Shown here in pieces: positions 17,563 to 24,907 of a stretch of DNA of 34,364 bases. The translations under genes were made by a program, and so were the position numbers. Position 1 is the first letter of the stretch, and each line of letters starts with the position of its first letter. The notes below the pieces were generated by a model. That model searched no databases. It was given only the letters and a program-made list of their open reading frames with translations, and was not told the DNA's origin. This DNA is from a bacterium (lineage in GTDB: Bacteria > 4484-113), in the NCBI GenBank assembly GCA_021163765.1, contig JAGGTK010000042.1:1-34364 (forward strand), read 5' to 3'.

Positions 17563-17571
17563 ATTCTAGCA
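17563..17571 (-). promoter_or_regulatory. Extended -10 promoter of the MFS gene
   Basis: Minus strand TGC-TAGAAT. The hexamer is 9 bases from the TTG start codon, with no Shine-Dalgarno between. It lies just downstream of the trmO stop codon. Confidence 0.5.
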
Positions 17572-17580
17572 GATCCTGAT

Positions 17581-18069
17581 TTACCGCGTGAAGCGCCTGT
17601 CTGCAAGGCTCTCCTTCGATGCAGATGCGTCCATCCATCCCGCCCGTGAATTCGGGAACGCGTCAAACTCCGGTATGTAAGGCTTGATATCCAGAAGCGG
17701 CGTGCGGTCGAGCACGTCGATTCCCTCGACTGAAAGCTCACCCTTCTCAGGCTCCACCGAGACGAGTCGCACAGCGGAAATGCCGAGGGGCTTCGGGCGC
17801 GATGGCGCTCGCGTGGAGAACAGGCCGCGTTCGGTTGTATCACGATACGGCTTCACGAGCGGCGAAAACTCCGCGGCCCGGTCAAACAAGTAAACTAGCC
17901 ATATGCGCTCAAAACCATCAAGGTCTCTAAGCGCCTCCCTGTATTGCTCGTAAACCTCTACTGTGCCTGACGCGCCCTTTGCCGTTGACGGCTGAATCGG
18001 CGTGCCCTCGTGTTTCGTAAATCGCGTGCGGATCAGGCCAATGACATTCATAGAATAAGCACCATCCAT
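17581..18069 (-). CDS. trmO: tRNA (t6A37) N6-methyltransferase TrmO family
   Basis: TrmO (formerly TsaA/YaeB) uses S-adenosylmethionine to methylate the t6A base at position 37 of certain threonine tRNAs. The 162 residues show the family landmarks DGFERIWLVYLFDRA, RGLFSTRAPSRPKPLGISAVRLV and GIDVLDRTPLLDIKPYIPEFDA. The protein corresponds to the short form lacking the C-terminal extension of the Escherichia coli enzyme. TATAAT (18076-18081) ends 6 bases before the ATG at 18069, so transcription should start at the codon itself. A second in-frame ATG at 18051 is possible. It is divergent from a GNAT gene. Confidence 0.9.
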   Translation of the reverse strand: MDGAYSMNVIGLIRTRFTKHEGTPIQPSTAKGASGTVEVYEQYREALRDLDGFERIWLVYLFDRAAEFSPLVKPYRDTTERGLFSTRAPSRPKPLGISAVRLVSVEPEKGELSVEGIDVLDRTPLLDIKPYIPEFDAFPNSRAGWMDASASKESLADRRFTR

Positions 18070-18075
18070 GTGGTG

Positions 18076-18102
18076 ATTATAGCCTGCAAGCCTGGGTATA
18101 AT
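18076..18102. promoter_or_regulatory. Back-to-back promoters of trmO and the GNAT gene
   Basis: Minus-strand TATAAT (18076-18081) serves trmO and plus-strand TATAAT (18097-18102) serves the acetyltransferase. The two -10 boxes are only 15 bases apart, so each lies in the other's spacer or -35 zone and simultaneous polymerase binding is unlikely. Confidence 0.55.
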
Positions 18103-18127
18103 CCCCTACCCCATTTGGAGGCATGAA

Positions 18128-18682
18128 ATGTTTGCCCCGGAAATCGTGGGAAAACTGGTGAAACTTGAGCCGATGGACGAATCGATGGCGGAGACGTTTT
18201 ATTCGTACATCAACGACCCGAAGCCCAACCGCTTCCGTCCCGCGCCTCCGGTTGAGAGCGTCGAGGCGGAGCGCGAGTGGATTCGCAATATCGGGAAATC
18301 AGAGCAGGACATCGTCTGGGCTATCTACTGCCTGGAGGATGGCGAACTCATCGGCTCAACCGGGCTGCACCGCTACGAGCGCGCCCATCAGCGCGCTGCG
18401 AGCGGGACTCTCATCGCCAAGCCTGAACACTGGGGCCGTGGCATAGGCAGTGAAGTCGTCCGCCTGCGCACCGACTACGCATTCAAGGAGCTTGGCCTGC
18501 ACAAGCTCAATAGCGAGGTCATCCACGGTAATACGGCCAGCCTGCGTATGCTCATGCGCGTCGGCTACCGCATCGTGGGGCTGTTCCGCGACCATTTCCT
18601 TCGCGACGGCGAATGGCTCGATTTCTATCTCCTGGAGTGCATGCGTAAGGACTGGGAGCTGGCGCGTCCAGACTGCAGATGA
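18128..18682 (+). CDS. GNAT acetyltransferase, RimJ/RimL type
   Basis: The 184 residues form a complete GCN5-related N-acetyltransferase. The protein has LVKLEPMDESMAETFYSYINDP at the N-terminus, a central GSTGLHRY strand and motif A, the acetyl-CoA pyrophosphate loop HWGRGIGSEVV. HGNTASLRMLMRVGYRIVGLFRDHF follows, typical of the RimJ/RimL (Acetyltransf_3) subgroup that acetylates protein N-termini or small amines. The substrate is unknown. GGAGG (18117-18121) lies 6 bases before the ATG, making this one of the conventionally initiated genes. It is followed by an HAD hydrolase that has its own weak promoter. Confidence 0.9.
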   Translation: MFAPEIVGKLVKLEPMDESMAETFYSYINDPKPNRFRPAPPVESVEAEREWIRNIGKSEQDIVWAIYCLEDGELIGSTGLHRYERAHQRAASGTLIAKPEHWGRGIGSEVVRLRTDYAFKELGLHKLNSEVIHGNTASLRMLMRVGYRIVGLFRDHFLRDGEWLDFYLLECMRKDWELARPDCR

Positions 18683-18755
18683 AGGACTGCGATGACAGCA
18701 TCCGGGCGCTATTCGTAATCCGCACGAACAGCCTGTGCTATCATTTTGCAGCCAT

Positions 18756-19457
18756 ATGCCTCATCCTCCGAGACCCCCGCAGGCGATTCTGTTTGACCTC
18801 TACGGGACACTCGTGCCCAACTTTCCGCCCGATGAGTACCGGCAGGCAACAGAGGACATAGCTCGAATCCTGGGCGTCTCGGCCGATGACTTTCAGGCGA
18901 AATGGGGCGAACGCTTTCTTACGCGCGTTAGGGGCAAGGACGGCGGCGTTGCCGAGAGCATCCAGGCTGTGCTCTTGGAACTGGGGGTTCAGGTGAGCCC
19001 TGAAGCTCTTCGCCGCGCCACGGAGCGCCGCCTGGCGTTCTCCCGATACCTTTTCGACCGCAGCGACGAAACTATGCCAGTTCTGCACAGCCTTCGTGAG
19101 TCGGGAATACCGCTCGCGCTGGTGAGCGATTGCACATTCGAGGCTGTGGAATGCTGGGACAGCCACCCACTCTTCGCCGTTTTCAGTGCCCGAAGCCTTT
19201 CCTGCGAGCTTGGCGTGATGAAGCCAGACCCTGAACGCTACAGGCAGCCCCTAAGCAAGCTGAAGGTCGAAGCTGAAAAATGCTGGTATGTCGGCGATGG
19301 CGGCAGCAGGGAATTTACCGGCGCGCGCGAAGTCGGGCTTTTTACTATCTGCTACTGCCAGCCCGGCAGCCGCGATTTTGTCTATGACGAGGACGATTCA
19401 TCAGCTGACCTTAAGATAGCCGAGTTCTCAGAGCTTCTCGCGCTGCTGCAAGACTGA
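18756..19457 (+). CDS. HAD-superfamily hydrolase
   Basis: This 233-residue haloacid-dehalogenase-fold protein is probably a small-molecule phosphatase. Motif I is DLYGTLV with nucleophile Asp14. The second residue of the usual DxD pair is Tyr rather than Asp, and because DLYGT and DxFGT forms are common in dehalogenase-like members, chemistry other than phosphate transfer is possible. Motif II is LVSDCTF, motif III the Lys of MKPDPERY, motif IV YVGDGGSREFTGA. A helical cap sits between motifs I and II. The ATG at 18756 is chosen because TATCAT (18739-18744) ends 11 bases upstream. An in-frame alternative at 18735 overlaps that box. No Shine-Dalgarno is seen. It converges with the EamA gene, with 2 bases between stops. 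Confidence 0.88.
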   Translation: MPHPPRPPQAILFDLYGTLVPNFPPDEYRQATEDIARILGVSADDFQAKWGERFLTRVRGKDGGVAESIQAVLLELGVQVSPEALRRATERRLAFSRYLFDRSDETMPVLHSLRESGIPLALVSDCTFEAVECWDSHPLFAVFSARSLSCELGVMKPDPERYRQPLSKLKVEAEKCWYVGDGGSREFTGAREVGLFTICYCQPGSRDFVYDEDDSSADLKIAEFSELLALLQD

Positions 19458-19459
19458 CT

Positions 19460-20335
19460 TTATCCCTGAACCAGCAGAAACACGCCCAGGACCATCAGCA
19501 CGCTGGCAAACATGCGCGCCCGAATGCGTTCTCTGAACATGAAATGCCCCAACACCACTGCGATTAGCATGCTAGTGTTGCTGACCGGCTCCGCAACCGA
19601 CATATCCAGGCCGAGTCCAAGCGCCAAGAGCAGCGTGAAGTAGGCATAGCCGTTTACTGCACCGTTGACCCACACTAGTTTCGTGCGCTCGCGGTATAAC
19701 GCGACGGCTTCCCGCCACTTCCCGCTGACCAGCACTGCTGCCATAAAGAAAATGCCGTTGAAGGTTGCGCACGATATCGCGTAGAACACGGGCTCGAAAT
19801 CAGCGCTGTAGTTGTCAATCAGCCGGATTACAGCGATGAGCGTCGTATTCAGAATGATAAACTGGGCACCACGGTCAGTGGCTATGTTCCGCAGGCTGTC
19901 CAGCGGGTTCACGCCCGGCATCAGGAAAAAGACGCCGGCGAAGATGAGCAGCGCGCCCCCGAGCTTCATCCAGGTAAACGCTTCGTTCTGAAACAGGATG
20001 GGCAGGAAGAACACGAGAAGCGTACCCAGCGAATACAGCGGCGTGATGACCGAAACCTCGCCGTGCTTAAGCGCCTTCATGTAGAAAACGAACGGCGTCA
20101 TGAAAAGACTGGATGTAAGAGCCGCGTAGGCCATAAATGTCCAGCTTTCGGGCCGGTGGAAAAGCGAGTACACCGCCAGCGTCGGAAGCAATGTCAGCGC
20201 CGCGATGCCAAAGAAGATGAATCCGCCCACCTGGGTCGAGTAGCCGGACACGGTTTTCTTGCCCAGGGGGCGCTCCAGCCCCAGCAGAATCACCCTGAGT
20301 GCAAGGAACAACCAGGCGGCTACGGCGATGTGCAT
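19460..20335 (-). CDS. EamA/DMT-family transporter
   Basis: The 291-residue membrane protein has about ten hydrophobic helices in two EamA repeats. The family hallmarks are ITPLYSLGTLLVFFLPILFQNEAFTWMKLGGALLIFAGVFFL closing repeat one and AEPVSNTSMLIAVVLGHFMFRERIRARMFASVLMVLGVFLL closing repeat two. Such proteins export metabolites or amino acids, or move sugar-nucleotide-like solutes. The substrate is not deducible. TATAAT (20342-20347) ends 6 bases before the ATG, so the transcript is predicted to be leaderless. It is divergent from neuB, with which it shares a 71-base promoter region. Confidence 0.88.
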   Translation of the reverse strand: MHIAVAAWLFLALRVILLGLERPLGKKTVSGYSTQVGGFIFFGIAALTLLPTLAVYSLFHRPESWTFMAYAALTSSLFMTPFVFYMKALKHGEVSVITPLYSLGTLLVFFLPILFQNEAFTWMKLGGALLIFAGVFFLMPGVNPLDSLRNIATDRGAQFIILNTTLIAVIRLIDNYSADFEPVFYAISCATFNGIFFMAAVLVSGKWREAVALYRERTKLVWVNGAVNGYAYFTLLLALGLGLDMSVAEPVSNTSMLIAVVLGHFMFRERIRARMFASVLMVLGVFLLVQG

Positions 20336-20341
20336 AGGCAG

Positions 20342-20398
20342 ATTATACAGGCCATTCGTTCCTGCTGGACTAGACTAAAAGGGTATTAACCCTATAAG
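20342..20398. promoter_or_regulatory. Divergent promoters of the EamA gene and neuB
   Basis: Minus strand TATAAT (20342-20347) is 6 bases from the EamA ATG. Plus strand TAGACT (20371-20376), 16-base spacer and TATAAG (20393-20398) end 8 bases from the neuB ATG. Neither gene has a Shine-Dalgarno, so both should be leaderless. Confidence 0.55.
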
Positions 20399-20406
20399 AT
20401 TGGCAT

Positions 20407-21381
20407 ATGGTCTATCTCATAGCAGAGGTGGGGGTCAACCATCGGGGAGATTACAACCTTGCACTGGAGCATCTCCGCGCTGCCAAGAAGGCCGGCGCCG
20501 ACGCGGTCAAATTCCAGGCGTTCCGCGCTACGGAATTGGCGTCTGCGGATTACGCCAAAGACCAGCTTGACTTCTTTGCAGAAGTCGAACTTACTTTCCC
20601 AGAACTTGGCAAGCTCTATGAAGAAGCCCAGAAGCTGGAAATAGTGTTCCTGGGGACTCCTTTTGATACCGAGGCTGTGGATTTCCTCAACGAGCTACCA
20701 GTCCCCGCGTTCAAGGTATCATCCGGGGACCTTACAAACCATCTTCTGCTCTCTTATATCGCGCGCACCCAGAAGCCCATCTATCTTTCTACAGGAATGA
20801 GCAACATTGGCGAGATAGTGGACGCTATTGGCGTCTGCCGTCGCAACGGCAACCAGGACATCACTGTTCTCCATTGCGTCAGCCTTTACCCGACCCCCCC
20901 GGAACAGGCGAACCTGCTGGCCATACGTACCCTAAAAGAGGCGCTCGATTTGCCTGTCGGATACTCCGACCATACGGTTGGCATCGAAGCCTGCCTGGCC
21001 GCGGTCGCCCTGGGCGCAACGGTAATCGAGAAGCATTTTGTGCTTGACCGCTCCCGCAAAGGCCCTGATGTTGAGCTTTCAGCAACTCCGGAGGAGTTCA
21101 CTGAACTGCGGTCCGGAATAGACAGGATATACGAGGAGCTTGGCGACGGCAATAAGATTCCCCGCCCGGGCGAAATAGAGGTCGCGCAGATTGCGCGCCG
21201 AAGCCTTTTTACAGCACACGACGTAAAAAAGGGCGAAGTTCTGACTCCCGACCTTCTTACCTGCCACCGCCCCGGCAGCGGCATTCCTGCAAGCCAATAC
21301 ACAGAAATCGTGGGCCACCGAGTGATTCGGGACGTACCGGCTGGCGAAATGCTCCTGTGGGATATGTTGGAAGGCGTCTGA
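20407..21381 (+). CDS. neuB: NeuB-family sialic/nonulosonic acid synthase
   Basis: Members of this family condense phosphoenolpyruvate with an N-acetylated hexosamine to give a nine-carbon acid (N-acetylneuraminate, legionaminate or pseudaminate). The 324 residues contain a TIM barrel with IAEVGVNHRGD, DAVKFQAF, FKVSSGDL, YLSTGMSN, VLHCVSLYPTP, VGYSDHTVG and EKHFVLDRSRKGPDVELS. A C-terminal SAF (antifreeze-like) lid runs from RRSLFTAHDVKKGEV to GHRVIRDVPAGEML. It is slightly shorter than typical NeuB proteins (about 340-350). No NeuC epimerase, CMP transferase or glycosyltransferase lies nearby, so which nonulosonate it makes is open. Initiation looks leaderless. Confidence 0.88.
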   Translation: MVYLIAEVGVNHRGDYNLALEHLRAAKKAGADAVKFQAFRATELASADYAKDQLDFFAEVELTFPELGKLYEEAQKLEIVFLGTPFDTEAVDFLNELPVPAFKVSSGDLTNHLLLSYIARTQKPIYLSTGMSNIGEIVDAIGVCRRNGNQDITVLHCVSLYPTPPEQANLLAIRTLKEALDLPVGYSDHTVGIEACLAAVALGATVIEKHFVLDRSRKGPDVELSATPEEFTELRSGIDRIYEELGDGNKIPRPGEIEVAQIARRSLFTAHDVKKGEVLTPDLLTCHRPGSGIPASQYTEIVGHRVIRDVPAGEMLLWDMLEGV

Positions 21382-21494
21382 AATTGTGGTGCCTGATTCA
21401 GGAACGAGCTTTCCATTAGGCAGCGGGTCATGAAATATGCGTTTTCCACTATCGCAGATCTTGTGCCATATCTGATTCCCTTCGTTGTGCGCGT

Positions 21495-21522
21495 TTGATA
21501 TTTGCCGTTCAGCGAGTATAAT
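21495..21522 (+). promoter_or_regulatory. Strong promoter of korDABC
   Basis: TTGATA (21495-21500), 16-base spacer, TATAAT (21517-21522): eleven of twelve consensus bases, the best promoter in the window. Transcription would begin near 21529, leaving about 54 bases before the korD ATG at 21583. A second -10-like TATACG lies at 21568-21573. Confidence 0.65.
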
Positions 21523-21582
21523 CCCTGCATCTTATGGTTGCAGCTGCGCGAGCACCGCAATCCCGATTATACGCTGTCCCAA

Positions 21583-21891
21583 ATGGCTGTTAAACATCTG
21601 AAAATGAAGGAAGGAGGTCGGGTCGAATTCCCGATTGGAAAGGGCGGAAAGTCCATCTACATCAACTACGACTGGTGCAAGGGATGTGGCGTTTGCATCG
21701 CATTTTGCCCCAAAGAAGTATTTGATGCCTCTGCCCTGGAACAGCCGGTCCCGACACGCATTGAGGATTGCACGCAGTGTATGATCTGTGTGCACGGTTG
21801 CCCGGATTTCGCGATTGTCATCAGCGACACATCCGGCAAAGCGAAGATGCATCCTGAGGCCGAGCTGATCGCCAAAAGCAACGCGAAGTAG
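21583..21891 (+). CDS. korD: 2-oxoacid:ferredoxin oxidoreductase delta subunit (ferredoxin)
   Basis: This 102-residue 2[4Fe-4S] ferredoxin-like subunit passes electrons from the KorAB active site to free ferredoxin. Cluster motifs are C32-KG-C35-GV-C38-IAF-C42-P and C63-TQ-C66-MI-C69-VHG-C73-P, both CxxCxxCxxxCP. The ATG at 21583 gives the usual short basic N-terminus. The frame is open back to 21502, but that part contains the promoter. A second ATG at 21604 has a purine-rich stretch near it and cannot be excluded. It is first in korD-A-B-C: its stop at 21891 is followed after one base by the korA ATG. Confidence 0.88.
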   Translation: MAVKHLKMKEGGRVEFPIGKGGKSIYINYDWCKGCGVCIAFCPKEVFDASALEQPVPTRIEDCTQCMICVHGCPDFAIVISDTSGKAKMHPEAELIAKSNAK

Positions 21892-21892
21892 C

Positions 21893-23035
21893 ATGAGCGA
21901 CGCAAAAGGAAAAACCGTGCTGCTACAAGGCAACGAAGCCTGCGCCATGGGCGCCATCTTTGCCGGTTGCAGGTTCTTTGGCGGTTACCCCATTACGCCC
22001 AGCACCGAAATAGCCGAGCACCTTGCCCGCAAGCTGCCAACCGTTGGGGGCGTATTCATGCAGATGGAGGATGAGATTGCGTCTATCGCGTCCATCATCG
22101 GTGCAAGTCTTACTGGTATAAAGTCAATGACCGCCACCAGCGGTCCCGGCTTCAGCCTGATGCAGGAAAACCTGGGCCTGGCCGCAGTGCTAGAAGCGCC
22201 TGTCGTCATTGTCAATCTGATGCGCAGCGGCGCCTCCACCGGGCACCCCACCGGTACGGGGCAGGGAGACCTTATGCAGTCCCGATGGGGTACGCACAGC
22301 GACCATCCCGTCGTTGCGCTGGCTCCGGCGACTGCACAAGAGATGTTCGATCTCACAGTTAAGGCTTTCAACATCGCCGAAAAGCTCCGTGTGCCCGTGG
22401 TTCTGCTGCCCGAAGCTGTAGTTGGCCATATCCGGGAAGCGGTTTATATTCCTGCCGAGGGTGAGATGGAGGTAATCAACCGGGAGCGGCCGAGTTCATA
22501 CGATAACTTACTTTTCTTCAAGCGGGATAAAAGCGGGGTATCCCACCCGCCAGATCTCGGCACCGGATTCCGGCCCCACTTCACCGGCCTTACTCACGAC
22601 GAAAGTGGCTTCTTCACCGCTGTCGCTGATGAAGTGAACGCATTTACCGTCGGCTTAAACTCAAAGATAGACCTTCACCGCGAGTTTCTTACTGACTATT
22701 GTGAGGAGACCGTTGAGGACGCAGATATCTTGCTCGTATCTTTCGGTATCACAGCGCGCGCGTGCGCATATATCGTGCGGGCTCTTCGAAAGAAAGGCGT
22801 TAAAGCCGGATACTTCCGGCCCCGAATTGTATGGCCATTCCCTGAAGAAAGGCTGAGGCAGATAGCGCAGCATACTCATACTTTCATAGTGCCGGAGCTC
22901 AATCTTGGCCAGATGCGTTATGCGGTCCAGCGCATAGTTGGCCCGGAGAAACGCGTTGTTGGCATAAACCGCGTGGACGGCGCGATGCTGACGCTGGACA
23001 GATTAATGGAGGAGATTAAGGAGGCGCTGGCCTGA
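21893..23035 (+). CDS. korA: 2-oxoacid:ferredoxin oxidoreductase alpha subunit
   Basis: The alpha subunit, with KorB, oxidatively decarboxylates a 2-oxoacid (2-oxoglutarate is the usual KorABCD substrate) to acyl-CoA, or runs in reverse to fix CO2. The 380 residues contain the family signature GGYPITPSTEIAEHL (30-44) followed by FMQMEDEIASI. Then come TATSGPGFSLMQENLGLA and the domain II region ADILLVSFGITARACAYIVRAL, ending with FIVPELNLGQM. The gamma domain is not fused, unlike some family members. It overlaps korB by one base (TGATG junction). The distinction from 2-oxoisovalerate (VOR) or 2-ketobutyrate enzymes rests on architecture and is not certain. Confidence 0.93.
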   Translation: MSDAKGKTVLLQGNEACAMGAIFAGCRFFGGYPITPSTEIAEHLARKLPTVGGVFMQMEDEIASIASIIGASLTGIKSMTATSGPGFSLMQENLGLAAVLEAPVVIVNLMRSGASTGHPTGTGQGDLMQSRWGTHSDHPVVALAPATAQEMFDLTVKAFNIAEKLRVPVVLLPEAVVGHIREAVYIPAEGEMEVINRERPSSYDNLLFFKRDKSGVSHPPDLGTGFRPHFTGLTHDESGFFTAVADEVNAFTVGLNSKIDLHREFLTDYCEETVEDADILLVSFGITARACAYIVRALRKKGVKAGYFRPRIVWPFPEERLRQIAQHTHTFIVPELNLGQMRYAVQRIVGPEKRVVGINRVDGAMLTLDRLMEEIKEALA

Positions 23036-23868
23036 TGGCAATAGAGCCGTTCGTCAAGAAGTACCTGCGTCAGCGCGTTCTACCCACCATCTGGTGCGGA
23101 GGCTGCGGCCTTGGCACCGCTATGCGTGTAATTATCCAGGCTCTCGACGATCTCAAGATAGACCAGGACAATCTGGTCGTCGTATCGGGTATCGGATGTT
23201 CATCGCGCATGGCCGGATACCTGGACGCAAATACCGTTCATACTACTCACGGACGGGCGCTTCCCGTCGCGACCGGCATAAAGCTTGCGCATCCGGAACT
23301 GGAAGTAGTTGTAATAATGGGAGACGGCGACGGCTCCGCCATTGGCGGCAATCACCTCATCCACGCGTCGCGCCGCAATATCAACCTTAACGTGTTCCTG
23401 CTCAACAATGGAAACTATGGAATGACCAGCGGTCAGGTGTCGCCGATGACTCCACACGCCTGGTACGCCAGTACGTGTCCCTTTGGAAACCTGGAGCATG
23501 CCTTCCATCTTTGCGATATGGTGAAAAGTGCCGGCGCAACATACATTGCACGGACGACCACTTTCCATTACATGCAGGCCGTCAGGCTTGCGAAGGAAGC
23601 CCTTGAACACAAAGGATTTTCTTTCCTGGAAGTCTACTTCCAGTGCCCGACGTACTTCGGTCGATTCAATGACATGAAGGACGCACCAACCATGCTCCAG
23701 TGGTTCAAGAAGAACGCCGTACGCTACAATCCCGAAAAGCCGCGCGAACTCGAAAAGGGTCAGTTCTACGTGGGCAAGCTGTGGGAAGACAATACTAAAG
23801 ATGAATATGCCGACCTTTACCGTAAGCTCTGCAAGCGCGCCAAGGAGATGATGCAGGCTGCGAAATAG
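23035..23868 (+). CDS. korB: 2-oxoacid:ferredoxin oxidoreductase beta subunit
   Basis: This is the thiamine-diphosphate-binding subunit, 277 residues. IWCGGCGLG (Cys21, Cys24) and SGIGCSS (Cys55) supply cluster-ligand cysteines usual in KorB/PorB. VVVIMGDGDGSAIGGNHLIHA with NNGNYGMTSGQVSPMTP is the GDG...NN cofactor motif that binds the diphosphate and Mg ion. It starts inside the last codon of korA and ends 9 bases before korC, so translation is probably coupled. In combination with the aconitase gene 4.5 kb downstream it suggests TCA-cycle chemistry using ferredoxin. Confidence 0.93.
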   Translation: MAIEPFVKKYLRQRVLPTIWCGGCGLGTAMRVIIQALDDLKIDQDNLVVVSGIGCSSRMAGYLDANTVHTTHGRALPVATGIKLAHPELEVVVIMGDGDGSAIGGNHLIHASRRNINLNVFLLNNGNYGMTSGQVSPMTPHAWYASTCPFGNLEHAFHLCDMVKSAGATYIARTTTFHYMQAVRLAKEALEHKGFSFLEVYFQCPTYFGRFNDMKDAPTMLQWFKKNAVRYNPEKPRELEKGQFYVGKLWEDNTKDEYADLYRKLCKRAKEMMQAAK

Positions 23869-23877
23869 GATGAGCTT

Positions 23878-24429
23878 ATGAGCGATCAAGACGAACGTTA
23901 CGAGGTATTGCTTTCCGGCTCCGGCGGCCAGGGAATTATCCTCGCTGGCGTCATTATCGCCGAAGCCGGTATAGCCCACGACCTGAAGGTAGTCCAGACT
24001 GCAAGTTACGGCCCTGAAAGCCGTGGCGGAGCCAGCCGAAGCGAAGTGATACTATCCGGCACGGACATAGACTACCCCGCCGTAACCCAGCCCGATTTCG
24101 TGATTGCCCTGACGCAGGAGGCAGCAGACAAGTTCGCACACCTGGCCAGGCCACGCGGGAAAGCCCTGCTTGACACAACCTGGGTTGAAAATATCCCCCG
24201 GGACATTCAGGCAAGCACTGCGAGCTTCCCCCTTACCGAAGAGGCGTCCAACCGCTTTGGCAAGCCACTGGTGGCAAATATCATCGCGCTAGGCTATTTT
24301 GCCGAGCACAACCCGCTTATGGGCCCTGACGAGCTCCTGCAGGCGATTGTCCGCCGGGTGCCATCGCACTACCGCGAGCTTAACGAGCACGCCTTTGCCT
24401 TTGGCCGCGAGCTGGCCACACGTCAATAG
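23878..24429 (+). CDS. korC: 2-oxoacid:ferredoxin oxidoreductase gamma subunit
   Basis: The 183-residue gamma subunit, which contacts CoA, carries SGSGGQGIILAGVIIAEA (13-30). It also has TASYGPESRGGASRSEVILS, the hallmark region of the family, and QPDFVIALTQEAADKF. It completes the four-subunit korDABC operon. The ATG at 23878 is used. An out-of-frame ATG at 23869 directly follows the korB stop and is ignored. No gene follows in the same direction closely enough to extend the operon, since the small membrane gene at 24541 has its own ribosome binding site and probable promoter. Confidence 0.9.
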   Translation: MSDQDERYEVLLSGSGGQGIILAGVIIAEAGIAHDLKVVQTASYGPESRGGASRSEVILSGTDIDYPAVTQPDFVIALTQEAADKFAHLARPRGKALLDTTWVENIPRDIQASTASFPLTEEASNRFGKPLVANIIALGYFAEHNPLMGPDELLQAIVRRVPSHYRELNEHAFAFGRELATRQ

Positions 24430-24540
24430 CTGCACTACTCTCTCTTTGTTTCTTAGTTACACTGTTGTATCCGCGATTCGCAAAGTTGATGTAGTTTATG
24501 GCATAATACAAGGTGCAAACCAAAGAGGAGGTGTAGCGAA

Positions 24541-24801
24541 ATGAGACTCAATGCATCTGCATTTGGGCTCGCATTCGGAATTATTTGGGCGATAGTGATA
24601 TTCATTGTCGCGATCATCGGCATCTGGTCAGACTGGTGCGGCGGCTTCCTGCAAATGATGAGCTCCATCTATGTTGGCACAAGCGCAAGCTGGGGCGGCG
24701 CGTTCATCGGCCTTATCTGGGGCTTTGTGGATGGCTTCATCGGCGCATGGCTAATCGCCCTGGTCTACAACGCCTTTGTCGGCAAGCCCAGGTCAACCTA
24801 G
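24541..24801 (+). CDS. Small two-helix membrane protein
   Basis: The 86 residues consist almost entirely of two hydrophobic segments, about 8-29 (ending in IGIWSDWCGG) and 52-78 (GAFIGLIWGFVDGFIGAWLIALVY). The second is studded with glycines every three to four positions, as in helix-packing motifs. It resembles small membrane proteins sometimes annotated as holin-like or as DUFs. Nothing phage-like surrounds it, so a lysis role is not inferred. A near-perfect Shine-Dalgarno (GAGGAGGT) precedes the ATG. CATAAT near 24500 is a plausible -10. Confidence 0.75.
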   Translation: MRLNASAFGLAFGIIWAIVIFIVAIIGIWSDWCGGFLQMMSSIYVGTSASWGGAFIGLIWGFVDGFIGAWLIALVYNAFVGKPRST

Positions 24802-24835
24802 GCTATAACGATTCAGTCAGGAGTGGTTGCACTGA

Positions 24836-24862
24836 CCGGCACCGCCATCGCGCGGTCGCCGG
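24836..24862. terminator. GC-rich hairpin between convergent genes
   Basis: CCGGC-ACCGC pairs with GCGGT-C-GCCGG (10 bp with one bulged C, loop CATCGC). It lies between the ends of the small membrane gene and the convergent GNAT fragment. It could stop transcription from either side, but there is no T-run, so it may equally be a structural repeat. Confidence 0.35.
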
Positions 24863-24907
24863 ATTACGGACGCCATCATTGCAGGACGCGATGTGTGCTG
24901 CCGCTCG

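Noticed and set aside
21430..21498. 22-codon frame upstream of korDABC (MKYAFSTIADLVPYLI...)
   Set aside because: No Shine-Dalgarno or promoter points to it, and it ends before the kor promoter's transcription start; probably chance.
24541..24801. Phage holin
   Set aside because: It is small with two membrane helices, but no endolysin, phage structural or regulatory gene lies nearby; left as an unknown membrane protein.
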